Of a DNA stretch of 64,000 bases, positions 1 through 9,448 are shown piece after piece. A program made the position numbers and the translations under genes. This stretch comes from Proteus hauseri ATCC 700826 (GTDB lineage: Bacteria > Pseudomonadota > Gammaproteobacteria > Enterobacterales > Enterobacteriaceae), in contig NZ_LXEV01000018.1 in NCBI RefSeq assembly GCF_001654965.1, forward strand, positions 124,001 through 188,000, written 5' to 3'. The number at the start of each line of letters is the position of its first letter. Within the stretch, counting starts at the first letter, position 1. The notes below the pieces were generated by a model. That model ran no database searches. It saw nothing but the letters and a program-made list of their open reading frames with translations, and had not been told where the DNA came from.

Positions 1-439
1 CAGCCGCAGTTAAAGATGCATAACGTGGATCTTTACCTGGGAAACGTTCGTCATCTTTAGTTAATTCTGGTGGAGTGATTGCAAAACCACGACGCCATTG
101 TTTAACTTGCTCATCACCATATTTTTCAGCGGTTTCAGCTTTGTTTAAACCTTGTAACGCACCGTAATGACGTTCGTTCAGTTTCCAGCATTTTTCAACT
201 GGCAGCCATTGTTGATCAAGTTGATCAAGAATATTCCACAGAGTGTGAATTGCGCGTTTCAGCACAGAAGTATATGCGTAGTCAAAAACAAAACCTTCGG
301 CTTTCAGCAGTTTACCTGCTTCTTGCGCTTCATTACGGCCTTTTTCGGACAACTCAACGTCAGTCCAGCCTGTAAAACGGTTTTCTTTGTTCCATACACT
401 TTCACCGTGTCGAACTAGCACAAGCTTAGTTACTGCCAT
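1..439 (-). CDS. gpmA: 2,3-bisphosphoglycerate-dependent phosphoglycerate mutase, N-terminal part (runs off the window)
   Basis: Glycolytic enzyme interconverting 3- and 2-phosphoglycerate in the cytoplasm through a phosphohistidine intermediate. Reading the minus strand from the ATG at 437-439 gives [20 protein letters not shown], which carries the histidine-phosphatase signature LVRHGES (catalytic His at residue 11). The next stretch ([18 protein letters not shown], then [20 protein letters not shown]) matches enterobacterial GpmA almost residue for residue. About 146 codons are present of the usual 250; the 3' part lies outside the window to the left. The frame is intact to the edge. It stands alone on the minus strand, with modF behind it on the same strand after a 400-bp gap. 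Confidence 0.96.
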   Translation of the reverse strand, partial: MAVTKLVLVRHGESVWNKENRFTGWTDVELSEKGRNEAQEAGKLLKAEGFVFDYAYTSVLKRAIHTLWNILDQLDQQWLPVEKCWKLNERHYGALQGLNKAETAEKYGDEQVKQWRRGFAITPPELTKDDERFPGKDPRYASLTAA

Positions 440-840
440 AGTTTAGACTCCTATAATTACTTTCTTAATATAAGTTTAAAATCAGCTTACAATCATTATA
501 TGGATCATCGACAAGAACGCCAAACATAACTAACAAAACAAGGGGTATTAAGTCAAAAATAGCGTTCGTTCGATGAATTATTGCACAGTTGTCACACCTT
601 TTGCTTAATCGATCAAGCTATTAATCTAGCTGGTTCGGCGTAAAAAAACAAAATATCCATCTTGTATAAAAAACAGGCAAAAATGACGCCAGTAAAAATT
701 ATAAATTCGCTGCTTGTGTAGATTAAATAATAAGCAAAAAATTACCGAATTTTTAATAAAAAGCTAAAGCTAAATTAGAATCTAAGTTTACACGTAAATA
801 CTTAAATCATTGCCCCAATTATGACAGTAAAAATCAGTAT
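440..840. other. Intergenic region between modF and gpmA (gpmA promoter region)
   Basis: No gene was found in this AT-rich gap. It must contain the minus-strand gpmA promoter. The stretch around 490-505 reads CAATCATTAT, resembling half of a Fur site; enterobacterial gpmA is known to be iron-responsive, but the match is partial and is only a suggestion. No good rho-independent terminator is visible behind modF. Confidence 0.4.
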
Positions 841-2307
841 TTAACAAATTTCTTGCTGATAACGATAAATTTCACCATCTTTAATAAAACTAAGTCGATG
901 AGTAATACACTGTGGTGCATCTTCTTGGTGATGACTAACAAATAAAAGCTGAGTATTACTGTGACTAATCATGATATCGATAAAACGTTGTACCAATAGG
1001 CGATTAGTCGTATCTAATCCTTGTAAAGGCTCATCAAGAATAAGCAATGTTGGATGCTTTACTAAAGCCCGTACAATCAATACTAAGCGTTGCTGGCCCC
1101 ATGAAAGAGAATGAAATGGATTATTTGCTTGTGCTGTTAAACCAATCAATGCAAGCCATTCATCAGCAAGTTTAAGCTGTTTATCCGTCACGGCTTGATA
1201 AACACCTATCGAGTCATGAAAGCCTGAAATAATGACATTTTTTACATTAGAAGAAACACGATAGCTTTGATGCAGAGCATTACTGACATAACCTATGTGC
1301 CGTTTTATTTCCCAAATGGTTTCACCGCTTCCTCGTTTACGACCAAATAAAGTCAAATCATTACTATAACCTTGGGGATGATCGCCTGTTATCAAGCTTA
1401 ATAACGTAGATTTACCTGCACCATTAGGGCCTAAAATTTGCCAATGTTGTTGCGGTTTAACTTCCCAGTTTAAGTGATGAAGAACGGGTTTATCATTATA
1501 ACTTACTACCCCGTCATTAAGAATAATAGGAGAAAGAGTCGGGGATAATATAGGAATAGCATCAGAAGGATCTTGTTCTGGTAGCGTGAGATTTTTAAGC
1601 GTCTCACTGTGAGATAATTGCCTAATAATCGAATTTGAAAGGATCTGCTGTTTTTCTCCCTGAGTGATTAATTTACAATCAATTAATAGACCTGCATATT
1701 GAATAAAATCAGGGATATCATTAAAACGATTTAAAATAAGCACTATAGTTAGATTTTTTTGATGTAATAAGGTTAATAACTCGTTTAAAGCATAGCGAGA
1801 ATCTACATCTAAACCATCAAAAGGTTCATCTAAAATTAATAAATCAGGTTTATCCATCAAAAGTTGAATAAGCAATACTTTGCGTGATTCACCAGTAGAA
1901 AGATATTTAAAACGTCTAGACAATAAATGCTCGATACCAAATTGTTTTGCTAATAATAAACAGCATTCATCATCTTTAATATGCATTTGAACAACCTGTG
2001 TAACGGTTAATCCCGTATCATCTTCATCCTCACTGAGTAAATCTGTATTGTTACGTCGCCATTCGTCTTCGATTATTTTTTGCAATTTTTCAAACGAAAG
2101 ACTGATAGGGCGAGTAAAGGTGTTAATTAATTTACCCGATAATAAAATACCTTCTTGGCATAAAGTATTAGCAAGAACCGTTTTTCCACTGCCATTACTA
2201 CCGATAAATGCCCAACTTTCACCTTCGTTGATGGTTAAGCTTTCAATTTGTAAGCAACGTGTGTCACTTAAGCGAAATTGTGTTTGTTTAAGTTGCAAGT
2301 GCTTCAT
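841..2307 (-). CDS. modF: ModF: twin-ATPase ABC protein linked to molybdate genes
   Basis: A 488-residue protein made of two ABC ATPase modules. The N-terminal module has Walker A GSNGSGKT near residue 36, signature LSTGESRKV and Walker B LLILDEPFDGLD; the C-terminal module has GPNGAGKST near residue 294, LSWGQQRLV and LLILDEPLQGLD. Length and layout match E. coli ModF (about 490 aa), which has no membrane domain and an unclear role near molybdate transport. In E. coli modF directly follows modE and is cotranscribed with it; here a 9-kb island on the opposite strand separates the two, so this copy must use its own promoter or be weakly expressed. The start ATG at 2305-2307 begins MKHLQLKQTQFRL, as expected for the family. 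The reading frame is intact. Confidence 0.93.
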   Translation of the reverse strand: MKHLQLKQTQFRLSDTRCLQIESLTINEGESWAFIGSNGSGKTVLANTLCQEGILLSGKLINTFTRPISLSFEKLQKIIEDEWRRNNTDLLSEDEDDTGLTVTQVVQMHIKDDECCLLLAKQFGIEHLLSRRFKYLSTGESRKVLLIQLLMDKPDLLILDEPFDGLDVDSRYALNELLTLLHQKNLTIVLILNRFNDIPDFIQYAGLLIDCKLITQGEKQQILSNSIIRQLSHSETLKNLTLPEQDPSDAIPILSPTLSPIILNDGVVSYNDKPVLHHLNWEVKPQQHWQILGPNGAGKSTLLSLITGDHPQGYSNDLTLFGRKRGSGETIWEIKRHIGYVSNALHQSYRVSSNVKNVIISGFHDSIGVYQAVTDKQLKLADEWLALIGLTAQANNPFHSLSWGQQRLVLIVRALVKHPTLLILDEPLQGLDTTNRLLVQRFIDIMISHSNTQLLFVSHHQEDAPQCITHRLSFIKDGEIYRYQQEIC

Positions 2308-2580
2308 TATTATTTTCCTTGGTCTTTAGCGCCAGTTAATTATCTACCAATATAGTGTTAAGAAAAGCTTGTCAATATGGAAGAGCCATAATTAATGATA
2401 AAAAATATTATTTATTGTTAATTAATAAGGTCTTATTTAGTTGGGAAATAATGTAATAATAAATATCAAACTTTAAACTGTTTATTATTTTAAATATTTA
2501 AATGATATTTTTTATTATGTTTACTTGGCTTTGTTAATTGCTGGTTTATTATGTTTTTAATAAAAGCATAGGAGGCTTTT
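2308..2580. promoter_or_regulatory. AT-rich divergent promoter region modF / cdiA-like gene, with SD inside a hairpin loop
   Basis: Very AT-rich spacer between divergent genes. Just before the cdiA-like start, AAAAGC (2562-2567) and GCTTTT (2575-2580) form inverted arms around a loop, ATAGGAG, that carries the strong Shine-Dalgarno AGGAGG (2570-2575). The ATG follows immediately at 2581. The hairpin could tune translation, but the stem is short and mostly A-T, so its significance is uncertain. Confidence 0.4.
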
Positions 2581-5500
2581 ATGTATGAAAAGGATATTTC
2601 TAAAAAAAAGTGTTTAATCGTCTATAGTCTTATTTATTTAACCGCTATTTCTCCATTACATCCTGCTTGGAGTTCAGTGATTACTCCATCTGATAACACA
2701 ATAAAAATAAATAATAAAAATACTATTCCTATTATTAATATAGCAACACCTAATGATATCGGTATTTCTCATAATCGTTTTCACTCTTTTAATGTGGGCC
2801 AACAAGGAATTATTTTTAATAATGCTACAACCACAGTTAATTCATCGTTAGCGAGCCAAATTAGTGCTAATACCCAGTTAAATGGTAATGCAGCTAATTT
2901 TATTATTAATGAAGTAGTGAGTAATGAACATTCTCAGTTATTAGGTAAATTAGAAGTAGTAGGTAAGCCAGCCAGCGTTTTAATGGCAAATCCTAATGGT
3001 ATTACTTGCGATGGTTGTAGTTTTATTAACACACCAGTAATGACGCTGACAACAGGTAAAGTAATTCTTGATAATCAAGGTGCACTCTCTGCTATTTCAG
3101 TTAATAAAGGCCATGTCATTATTGGCGCACAAGGAATGGATGCAGAAGCGCAAATTTATACAGATATTCTTAGTCGTAGTATTGAATTAAATGGAAAAAT
3201 TAAAGCGCAAAACTTTTCTTTAATGCAAGGAACTAATCGCATTAATTTTCAGTTAGGAACTGTTAGTACAACTACCGCGATTAGTGCTAAACCCGCCCTA
3301 TCTATTGATATCAAACCTTTTGGTAGCATGTATGCCAATCAAATACGCTTAGTCAGTAGCGAAAAAGGTGTTGGTGTTAATTTAAGTGATATTCAAACAA
3401 CCCAAAATAGCGTGAATTTAACTGTTGATGGAAAAATTACCTTTAATGGCAATATTCAGTCAGCTCAAGATATTAATGCTAGCAGTAAAGAGCTACAAAT
3501 TAATAATAATGCAAAGTTAAAAGCGAAAAGGGATATTACGTTAGCAACAAATACATTAACAAATCAAAGTGAAATAATTGCAGAAAAAGATATGCGTTTA
3601 TTTACTGATAAGCTCAGTAATAAAGGTGAAAAGGCACTTATTCAAGCGAAAGATAATTTATGGATACAAAAAAATGCACAGGGTGATCCTAGTACTTTAA
3701 TTGAAAATCAATCAGCTACCATAAAAACAGAAAAGGGTGATTTGATTATTCGAACAAAGAAGCTGGTTAATGAATCTATTACACCTTTATTTAAGGAGAT
3801 AAAACAAGAGCCTGATTCTAAAAAAATTTATAGTGTTAGAAATCAATTTATTCCACCTTATCCTAGTAGCAGTTTTTCCCAGGGTAATTATGAAGCATAT
3901 ATTATTGCTTACATACCTGAGTTAATAGATGAGAGAAGAAAAAAATGGTTTGGGGTAGCAAATTTAAACGATGATTATGGTATAAATGATGAGAGGAAAA
4001 AAGTAGATTTAATTTCAAGTTATATTGGTTCTAAAATTATCTCCGGTAATAATTTATATATTCAATCCAATAGTATCTCAAATTATCAATCATATATTTT
4101 GGCAAATAATAATTCTATTTTAACTGGTAAGGATGCTTATTTTATAGATTATTCAATAGGCCAGTTAGATAAATGGGTAATATATAAAAATAGTGATATT
4201 CTTCCAGAAGTAAATCCACTATTTGAGATTCCTAATAATCAGGTTGAGAAATCAAATTATAGAAAAGAATATATATATATACCATATGTTTCCACTGATA
4301 TTCATAGTTATAATTTTAAATTTGAAAAAAATAATGAATATATTATAGCGAAAGGTAATTTGGTTTTAGATTTTAAAAATTCCATAAATATAGAAACTAA
4401 AGTACCATTTCAATATTCTAAAATAAAAAAAATAACAAATAAATCACAATCAGGATACAATATTTTAGCTAAGAATATATTAATCAATTCTGATTCTATT
4501 AATTTATCTTCAAATATAAAATCAGATAATGATCTATCTATCATCTCTAGTGGAGATCTTATAGCAAAAGATTTACATCTCTCATCTGAAAAATCGTTAA
4601 GTTTAATTTCAAATAAAAATATAGCGCTTAACCAAGTAGATTTAACGGCTAAAGATAGTGTTATTCTTGCCAAAAATGGAAATATTGATTATACATTAAA
4701 CCCTATTTCTGCATTTAATGAAAATAATCTTTTAACTCCTCCTATTATTAATGTTTCTAATTCTATCTTATTTCAATCTGGAGGCAATGTTACTTTTGAT
4801 AATATTGAGGTTAATAATGCTAACTCTTTAAATTTAATTTCATCTGGTGACATAAAAATTCAGAGAAATGAATCAGAGCTTTTTAAGATATTACCGTATT
4901 TCCATTTATATACTCAAGAACCTGCATTATCAAAAACGGAAAGCTGGAAAACGCGAGGTGATATTACATTCACTTCCGGTAAAGATATTATTAGTCAAGG
5001 AATAAAATATCATAGTGATAAAACCATAACTTTCAATGCAGGGCAGGATATTTTTCTTGCCTCAAAATCAATAAAAGATGCAGATCCTTTTTTTAAGGAT
5101 ATTCATTATCCTCAATTACAATCTAAATTATTTTCAGACAATAACCTTATTTTAAATGCCGCTCGTGATATTGATTTAACTTCAACAGTATTAAGTTCAA
5201 AAGATAAAGCAATTGTATTGTCGGGTAGAAATATAAAGTTAGGTGCAAATGCTTATTCCGTTATCAAAAATTTCCACGAAGATGCTCAAGATATTCAGTA
5301 TGCCACATCTGCCATTACGGGAAATAACGGTATTTCTATTGCGTCATCAGGCTCATTAATCACAGAAGGAAGTTCACTTAAATCAGAGGATGACGTCACT
5401 ATATCGAGTGGTGGCAATATTCAATTAGGATCAGTAAGAACACATTTTCGTAAAAAATCAGGCTCCAATCTAGAAGAAATATATAAACATATCGGTACAG

Positions 5501-8010
5501 ATATCTCTAGTGGTAAAAATCTAACACTATCATCTGAAGGCAGTATTTTATTTCAAGCATCAAAACTCACCGCAAATAATACCATCGATATTGCTGCTAA
5601 AGGAGGATATCTCTACGCGCAAGCAATGGAGGAAACCAGTTATTACGAAGAGAAGAAGAAAAAATGCAATAGATGGACTTTGTGTATTACTAAAAAGAAA
5701 TATACGAAAAAATCATATAACACCAATAATAAAGTAAGTGAGTTTATTGCTAATGGCGATATTAATTTATTTGCTAAAAATGATATCACGTTAGAAGCAA
5801 CTAAAATTAATACAACAAAAAATGCCAAGCTAATCAGTAAAGCAGGAAAAATTAATTTTAAAGCAGTTAAAAATACAGCCTTTAAACAAGTTATTACTAA
5901 TTCAAAAGATATTTATATCACTCAGCGTGATCAGGGATATACCAAAGGAACATGGATATTACCTGAACTTTATATTGACGGAAAGCTCACAATTGATGCG
6001 CCAAAAGGCATATCTGCTGATATTAAAATCCAAAAAGAACAATCACTAGAACAAGCATTAACCGTTTTAAGTAACACACCCGAATATGCTTGGCTTAACG
6101 ATCTTCAGCACCAAGAAAATATTAATTGGAATTTAGTTAAAGACGCTTACGCTCATTGGGATGATAAAACTCAGCAATTAAATCCTGTTGTTGGTGCGGT
6201 TATTGCCATCGCGGTAGGGGTTGCAACTTACGGTACTGCAACTGCGGCGACCGTTGGTGGAATGGCAAGCAAAGCCACCATTGCGGCAGGTGCATCAGCC
6301 AGTGTGGCTTCAACGGCATCGGTTGCGGCACAAGCGGGTTTTGCCTCTTTAGTTTCGCAAGCGGCTGTCTCTTTAGCCGAAAACAAAGGCAATATTTCTA
6401 AAACCCTCGGATCGCTCGGTCGTAGTGACACCGTTAAATCTATTGTTACGAGTATGGTGGTTGCAGGGGCATTGCAAGGCCTTGACCAATTTATGGGTTG
6501 GGATCAGGCAATTCAGGGGGGAACATTACCCTCAACAGGCAAGTTATTGCTTACTGATAACGCAACATGGAATCAAGTTGCACAGCGTGTTGCCTCACAC
6601 TCAGTCGTCAGTTCAACACTGGGTACTGCCATTCAAGGCGGCAGTTTTATTGATAATTTTAAAACCGCACTATTAAGCAATATCGGCAGTCAATTTCACG
6701 CAGAAGGTGCCAACCTAATTGGTGATAACGGTGCGGTATTAGGACATGCAGGAAAGGTTTTAAGTCATTCCGTTGTTGCAGGTATTAGTGCAGAAATTGC
6801 AGGAGGCAGTGTTACAGGAGCTGTCGCAGGTGCCTTGGCGGCAGAAATAGCGGCGATATCGTTACAAAGTAAATTATTTGAGCCTAGATATTTAAATGAA
6901 ACTGACAGACAAGTTGCATTAATTCAAGAGGCAATCCATGGCAATGAAGGAAAAACACAGCTCACTAAATTAATCGGTGCACTGACAGGCGCTATTGTGA
7001 CTCGTAAGCCTGAAGGCGTATTTTCTGCGGCTAATTCTGCGGAATTAGTTTATCGGCATAATTACAGTGAGCATATGCTTTCTAACTTAGCTTTAGAAAA
7101 TAATAAAGATATGATCGCTGCTTCGAAGGGAGATATTGCAGCAGCAGAAAGAGTTGTAAATCGACAAAATGCAGGAATGGTTGCAATCGCGCTTGGCTTA
7201 GGAGGAAGTGCAAGTTTTATTGCTGGTTATACTGTTATTGCAGCAATACCAGAACTTATCGCTATTGCTCAAGTTGCATTTAATACATGTAAAGCTGACT
7301 GGATTTATTGTACTAATCAGCTAGGTATTAATATCGCGGGAATATCGGCTCCAGAAGCAGCAATAGCAGGCGTCACTTTTGGCAGCGGTTATAAGGTATT
7401 AGCAAGTTCAGAAGAAAGTGCTAAAGCTTTCTCTAGCATGTTAGCTAATAGCTCAAAGTCTTTAATGACGTCGGGTAAATTAAATATTACTGCTATAAAA
7501 CCAATAGTAGAGCAAGAAAAATTATTAATAACTACCAATAAAAAAGCTATTGAAATAATCAACAACGGGGAGCTTGTAATATATTCAGGAGTAACTACGA
7601 ATGGATATAAAGTATCTAATGGAGCCAAAACATTAGTTTCTAAAAATGAATTAGAGTATCCTATTGTTCAATCTAGGATTAATATTAAAATGGGAGATTT
7701 TGAATCAGGTTGGTTGCATGTACAAAAACGTCATTTTTCAGGAGCGCAAAATGCTAGCCAATTTACGCTTACTGAACAGGAAATTAAAGATATATTATTA
7801 AGTCCTGCTGTCATTAAGATTCCTATTAATAAAAAGAGAGAATCATATAATAAAAACACCAATGGTATTGATATTTTGTATGAAAGAGTGATTCGGCTTG
7901 ATAAAAATATAGGAATTGATAAATTTAGTAAACAGCCAACTAACATAATTACTATGCTCACAGATAAAAATGGAAATTTAATAACTACTACCCCTGGGGA
8001 AATAAAGTGA
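2581..8010 (+). CDS. CdiA/filamentous-haemagglutinin-like two-partner-secretion exoprotein with polymorphic C-terminal toxin region
   Basis: A 1809-residue candidate contact-dependent inhibition effector. A hydrophobic signal segment (about residues 11-30) leads into a TPS/haemagglutination domain (about 40-300) with the family hallmark NPNGI at 137-141 followed by C143/C146. A long central region of weak FHA-type repeats (GDI, NGNID, KDIT motifs) follows. From about 1195 an Ala/Gly-rich block (VVGAVIAIAVGVATYG, then [10 protein letters not shown] at 1228) fits the DUF637 haemagglutinin pretoxin region. The sequence diverges from the downstream second module after about residue 1396. The C-terminus (about 1690-1809) has GWLHVQKRH at 1710-1718, a His-rich pattern reminiscent of BECR-fold RNases (inference). 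No canonical VENN motif is seen; the nearest is LENN. It is short for CdiA (often over 3000 aa), and no CdiB transporter gene lies in the window. The start has an AGGAGG SD 5 nt upstream. Confidence 0.85.
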   Translation: MYEKDISKKKCLIVYSLIYLTAISPLHPAWSSVITPSDNTIKINNKNTIPIINIATPNDIGISHNRFHSFNVGQQGIIFNNATTTVNSSLASQISANTQLNGNAANFIINEVVSNEHSQLLGKLEVVGKPASVLMANPNGITCDGCSFINTPVMTLTTGKVILDNQGALSAISVNKGHVIIGAQGMDAEAQIYTDILSRSIELNGKIKAQNFSLMQGTNRINFQLGTVSTTTAISAKPALSIDIKPFGSMYANQIRLVSSEKGVGVNLSDIQTTQNSVNLTVDGKITFNGNIQSAQDINASSKELQINNNAKLKAKRDITLATNTLTNQSEIIAEKDMRLFTDKLSNKGEKALIQAKDNLWIQKNAQGDPSTLIENQSATIKTEKGDLIIRTKKLVNESITPLFKEIKQEPDSKKIYSVRNQFIPPYPSSSFSQGNYEAYIIAYIPELIDERRKKWFGVANLNDDYGINDERKKVDLISSYIGSKIISGNNLYIQSNSISNYQSYILANNNSILTGKDAYFIDYSIGQLDKWVIYKNSDILPEVNPLFEIPNNQVEKSNYRKEYIYIPYVSTDIHSYNFKFEKNNEYIIAKGNLVLDFKNSINIETKVPFQYSKIKKITNKSQSGYNILAKNILINSDSINLSSNIKSDNDLSIISSGDLIAKDLHLSSEKSLSLISNKNIALNQVDLTAKDSVILAKNGNIDYTLNPISAFNENNLLTPPIINVSNSILFQSGGNVTFDNIEVNNANSLNLISSGDIKIQRNESELFKILPYFHLYTQEPALSKTESWKTRGDITFTSGKDIISQGIKYHSDKTITFNAGQDIFLASKSIKDADPFFKDIHYPQLQSKLFSDNNLILNAARDIDLTSTVLSSKDKAIVLSGRNIKLGANAYSVIKNFHEDAQDIQYATSAITGNNGISIASSGSLITEGSSLKSEDDVTISSGGNIQLGSVRTHFRKKSGSNLEEIYKHIGTDISSGKNLTLSSEGSILFQASKLTANNTIDIAAKGGYLYAQAMEETSYYEEKKKKCNRWTLCITKKKYTKKSYNTNNKVSEFIANGDINLFAKNDITLEATKINTTKNAKLISKAGKINFKAVKNTAFKQVITNSKDIYITQRDQGYTKGTWILPELYIDGKLTIDAPKGISADIKIQKEQSLEQALTVLSNTPEYAWLNDLQHQENINWNLVKDAYAHWDDKTQQLNPVVGAVIAIAVGVATYGTATAATVGGMASKATIAAGASASVASTASVAAQAGFASLVSQAAVSLAENKGNISKTLGSLGRSDTVKSIVTSMVVAGALQGLDQFMGWDQAIQGGTLPSTGKLLLTDNATWNQVAQRVASHSVVSSTLGTAIQGGSFIDNFKTALLSNIGSQFHAEGANLIGDNGAVLGHAGKVLSHSVVAGISAEIAGGSVTGAVAGALAAEIAAISLQSKLFEPRYLNETDRQVALIQEAIHGNEGKTQLTKLIGALTGAIVTRKPEGVFSAANSAELVYRHNYSEHMLSNLALENNKDMIAASKGDIAAAERVVNRQNAGMVAIALGLGGSASFIAGYTVIAAIPELIAIAQVAFNTCKADWIYCTNQLGINIAGISAPEAAIAGVTFGSGYKVLASSEESAKAFSSMLANSSKSLMTSGKLNITAIKPIVEQEKLLITTNKKAIEIINNGELVIYSGVTTNGYKVSNGAKTLVSKNELEYPIVQSRINIKMGDFESGWLHVQKRHFSGAQNASQFTLTEQEIKDILLSPAVIKIPINKKRESYNKNTNGIDILYERVIRLDKNIGIDKFSKQPTNIITMLTDKNGNLITTTPGEIK
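5961..6768 (+). repeat. Direct repeat copy 1 (CdiA pretoxin region)
   Basis: This 808-bp stretch recurs at 8641-9448 with a constant offset of 2680 bp and no indel that I can see. Differences are scattered substitutions, clustered near 5978-6012, 6145-6195 and 6524-6540; long runs are identical, including all of 6541-6714. The copies part abruptly after the shared TAAGTCAT. In copy 1 it encodes residues about 1127-1396 of the CdiA-like protein. Confidence 0.95.
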
Positions 8011-8321
8011 TGACAAATGAAGCTTTTTTAAAATTTAAGGATTCAGAAAATAAAATTATTATTCCGTACCTCAAAAAAATATTTCCATCATTGAAATCAG
8101 CATATTGTTTATATCATATGATAGAACAATTAGAGGATGTTTATACTTACTTAGTTAATAGCAAGGATGTTTTTTTTATTGAAGTTTCGAGGTTAAATAA
8201 TTCTATTAATCATACGGATATTTTATCAATTAAAGATTATGCTATTATGAAAAAGGGGAAGCAATATCATCGTTATATGAAAGAGATTATTGCTTTATCA
8301 AATAGTGAGATAATTAAATGA
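8007..8321 (+). CDS. Candidate CDI immunity protein for the upstream toxin
   Basis: A 104-residue (from GTG 8007) or 103-residue (from ATG 8010) protein overlapping the end of the cdiA-like gene. GGGGA at 7996-8000 serves either start; spacing slightly favours GTG at 8007. I do not recognise the family. It is small, without signal peptide or membrane segment, lysine- and tyrosine-rich, with an N-terminal region rich in charged residues (FLKFKDSENKI) and a low-GC codon use like the toxin tail. Position directly after a CdiA C-terminus, with overlap, is the standard place for a CdiI that binds and neutralises its cognate toxin in the cytoplasm; the immunity role is inferred from that position alone. 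Confidence 0.65.
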   Translation: MMTNEAFLKFKDSENKIIIPYLKKIFPSLKSAYCLYHMIEQLEDVYTYLVNSKDVFFIEVSRLNNSINHTDILSIKDYAIMKKGKQYHRYMKEIIALSNSEIIK

Positions 8322-8381
8322 TAGTTTATAGATGGAATGTTAGATTAATAAATTATATATAATAATTCAATTATAACGTTA

Positions 8382-8459
8382 AAAATCCATTGTATTGACA
8401 AAGTATTAAGTGCCTCAATAAATTAATATTTTACGCGTTGTATTAGTCGTAAAATTTAA
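8382..8459 (+). pseudogene. Relic of an older immunity-like gene 3' end (copy A)
   Basis: Read in the frame ending TAA at 8457-8459, this stretch gives ASIN-stop-YFTRCISRKI-stop. The better preserved copy at 11060-11188 ends ASIKEAFTRCISRKV. The shared nucleotide block ACGCGTTGTATTAGTCGTAAA and the flanking ATACTAAA are near identical, so these are homologous tails; here an in-frame TAA and other changes show decay. Confidence 0.65.
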
Positions 8460-8472
8460 TGGATACTAAATA

Positions 8473-8510
8473 AAATCACCTTATGCTAATTATGTGTAGG
8501 GTGATTTTTT
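8473..8510 (+). terminator. Rho-independent terminator after the first toxin/immunity module
   Basis: Arms AAATCACC (8473-8480) and GGTGATTT (8500-8507) enclose a 19-nt loop and run into a T tract. It ends the cdiA-like/immunity transcription unit. Confidence 0.7.
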
Positions 8511-8640
8511 ATTATATATATCTATATAAAAATATTTTTAATAATTGTAAGTAATCAAATTAAAAATAGAATTATCTTAGTTGGTTTTATTTTTTAATAA
8601 AACTAATCATGTTAATAATTAATAAAGAATAGCGGTAATT

Positions 8641-9448
8641 ACCTGAACTTTATATTGGCGGAAAACTGACAATTGATGCGCCAAAAGGCATAGCTGCTGA
8701 TATTAAAATCCAAAAAGAACAATCACTAGAACAAGCATTAACCGTTTTAAGTAACACACCCGAATATGCTTGGCTTAACGATCTTCAGCACCAAGAAAAT
8801 ATTAATTGGAATTTAGTTAAAGACACTTATTCCAATTGGGATGATAAAACTCAGCAATTAAACCCAGTTGTCGGTGCGGTTATTGCCATCGCGGTAGGGG
8901 TTGCAACTTACGGTACTGCAACTGCGGCGACCATTGGTGGAATGGCAAGCAAAGCCACCATTGCGGCAGGTGCATCAGCCAGTGTGGCTTCAACGGCATC
9001 GGTTGCGGCACAAGCGGGTTTTGCCTCTTTAGTTTCGCAAGCGGCTGTCTCTTTAGCCGAAAACAAAGGCAATATTTCTAAAACCCTTGGATCGCTCGGT
9101 CGTAGTGACACCGTTAAATCTATTGTTACAAGTATGGTGGTTGCAGGGACATTGCAAGGTCTTGACCAATTTATGGGTTGGGATCAGGCAATTCAGGGGG
9201 GAACATTACCCTCAACTGGCAAGCTACTTGCGACCGATAACGCAACATGGAATCAAGTTGCACAGCGTGTTGCCTCACACTCAGTCGTCAGTTCAACACT
9301 GGGTACTGCCATTCAAGGCGGCAGTTTTATTGATAATTTTAAAACCGCACTATTAAGCAATATCGGCAGTCAATTTCACGCAGAAGGTGCCAACTTAATT
9401 GGTGATAACGGTGCGGTATTAGGACATGCAGGAAAGGTTTTAAGTCAT
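8641..9448 (+). repeat. Direct repeat copy 2 (pretoxin region of the orphan module)
   Basis: Second copy of the 808-bp block at 5961-6768, same orientation. In this copy the frame opens only at 8639, directly after a TAA at 8636-8638, with no ATG, GTG or TTG in frame until 8942. Homology upstream of about 8634 fades quickly. Both copies are open in the same relative frame, so recombination between them would join reading frames cleanly. Confidence 0.95.

Noticed and set aside
6228-6431. A 67-codon minus-strand frame, repeated almost unchanged at 8908-9111
   Set aside because: The apparent conservation is only the 808-bp direct repeat; both lie antisense to the Ala-rich CdiA pretoxin coding region.
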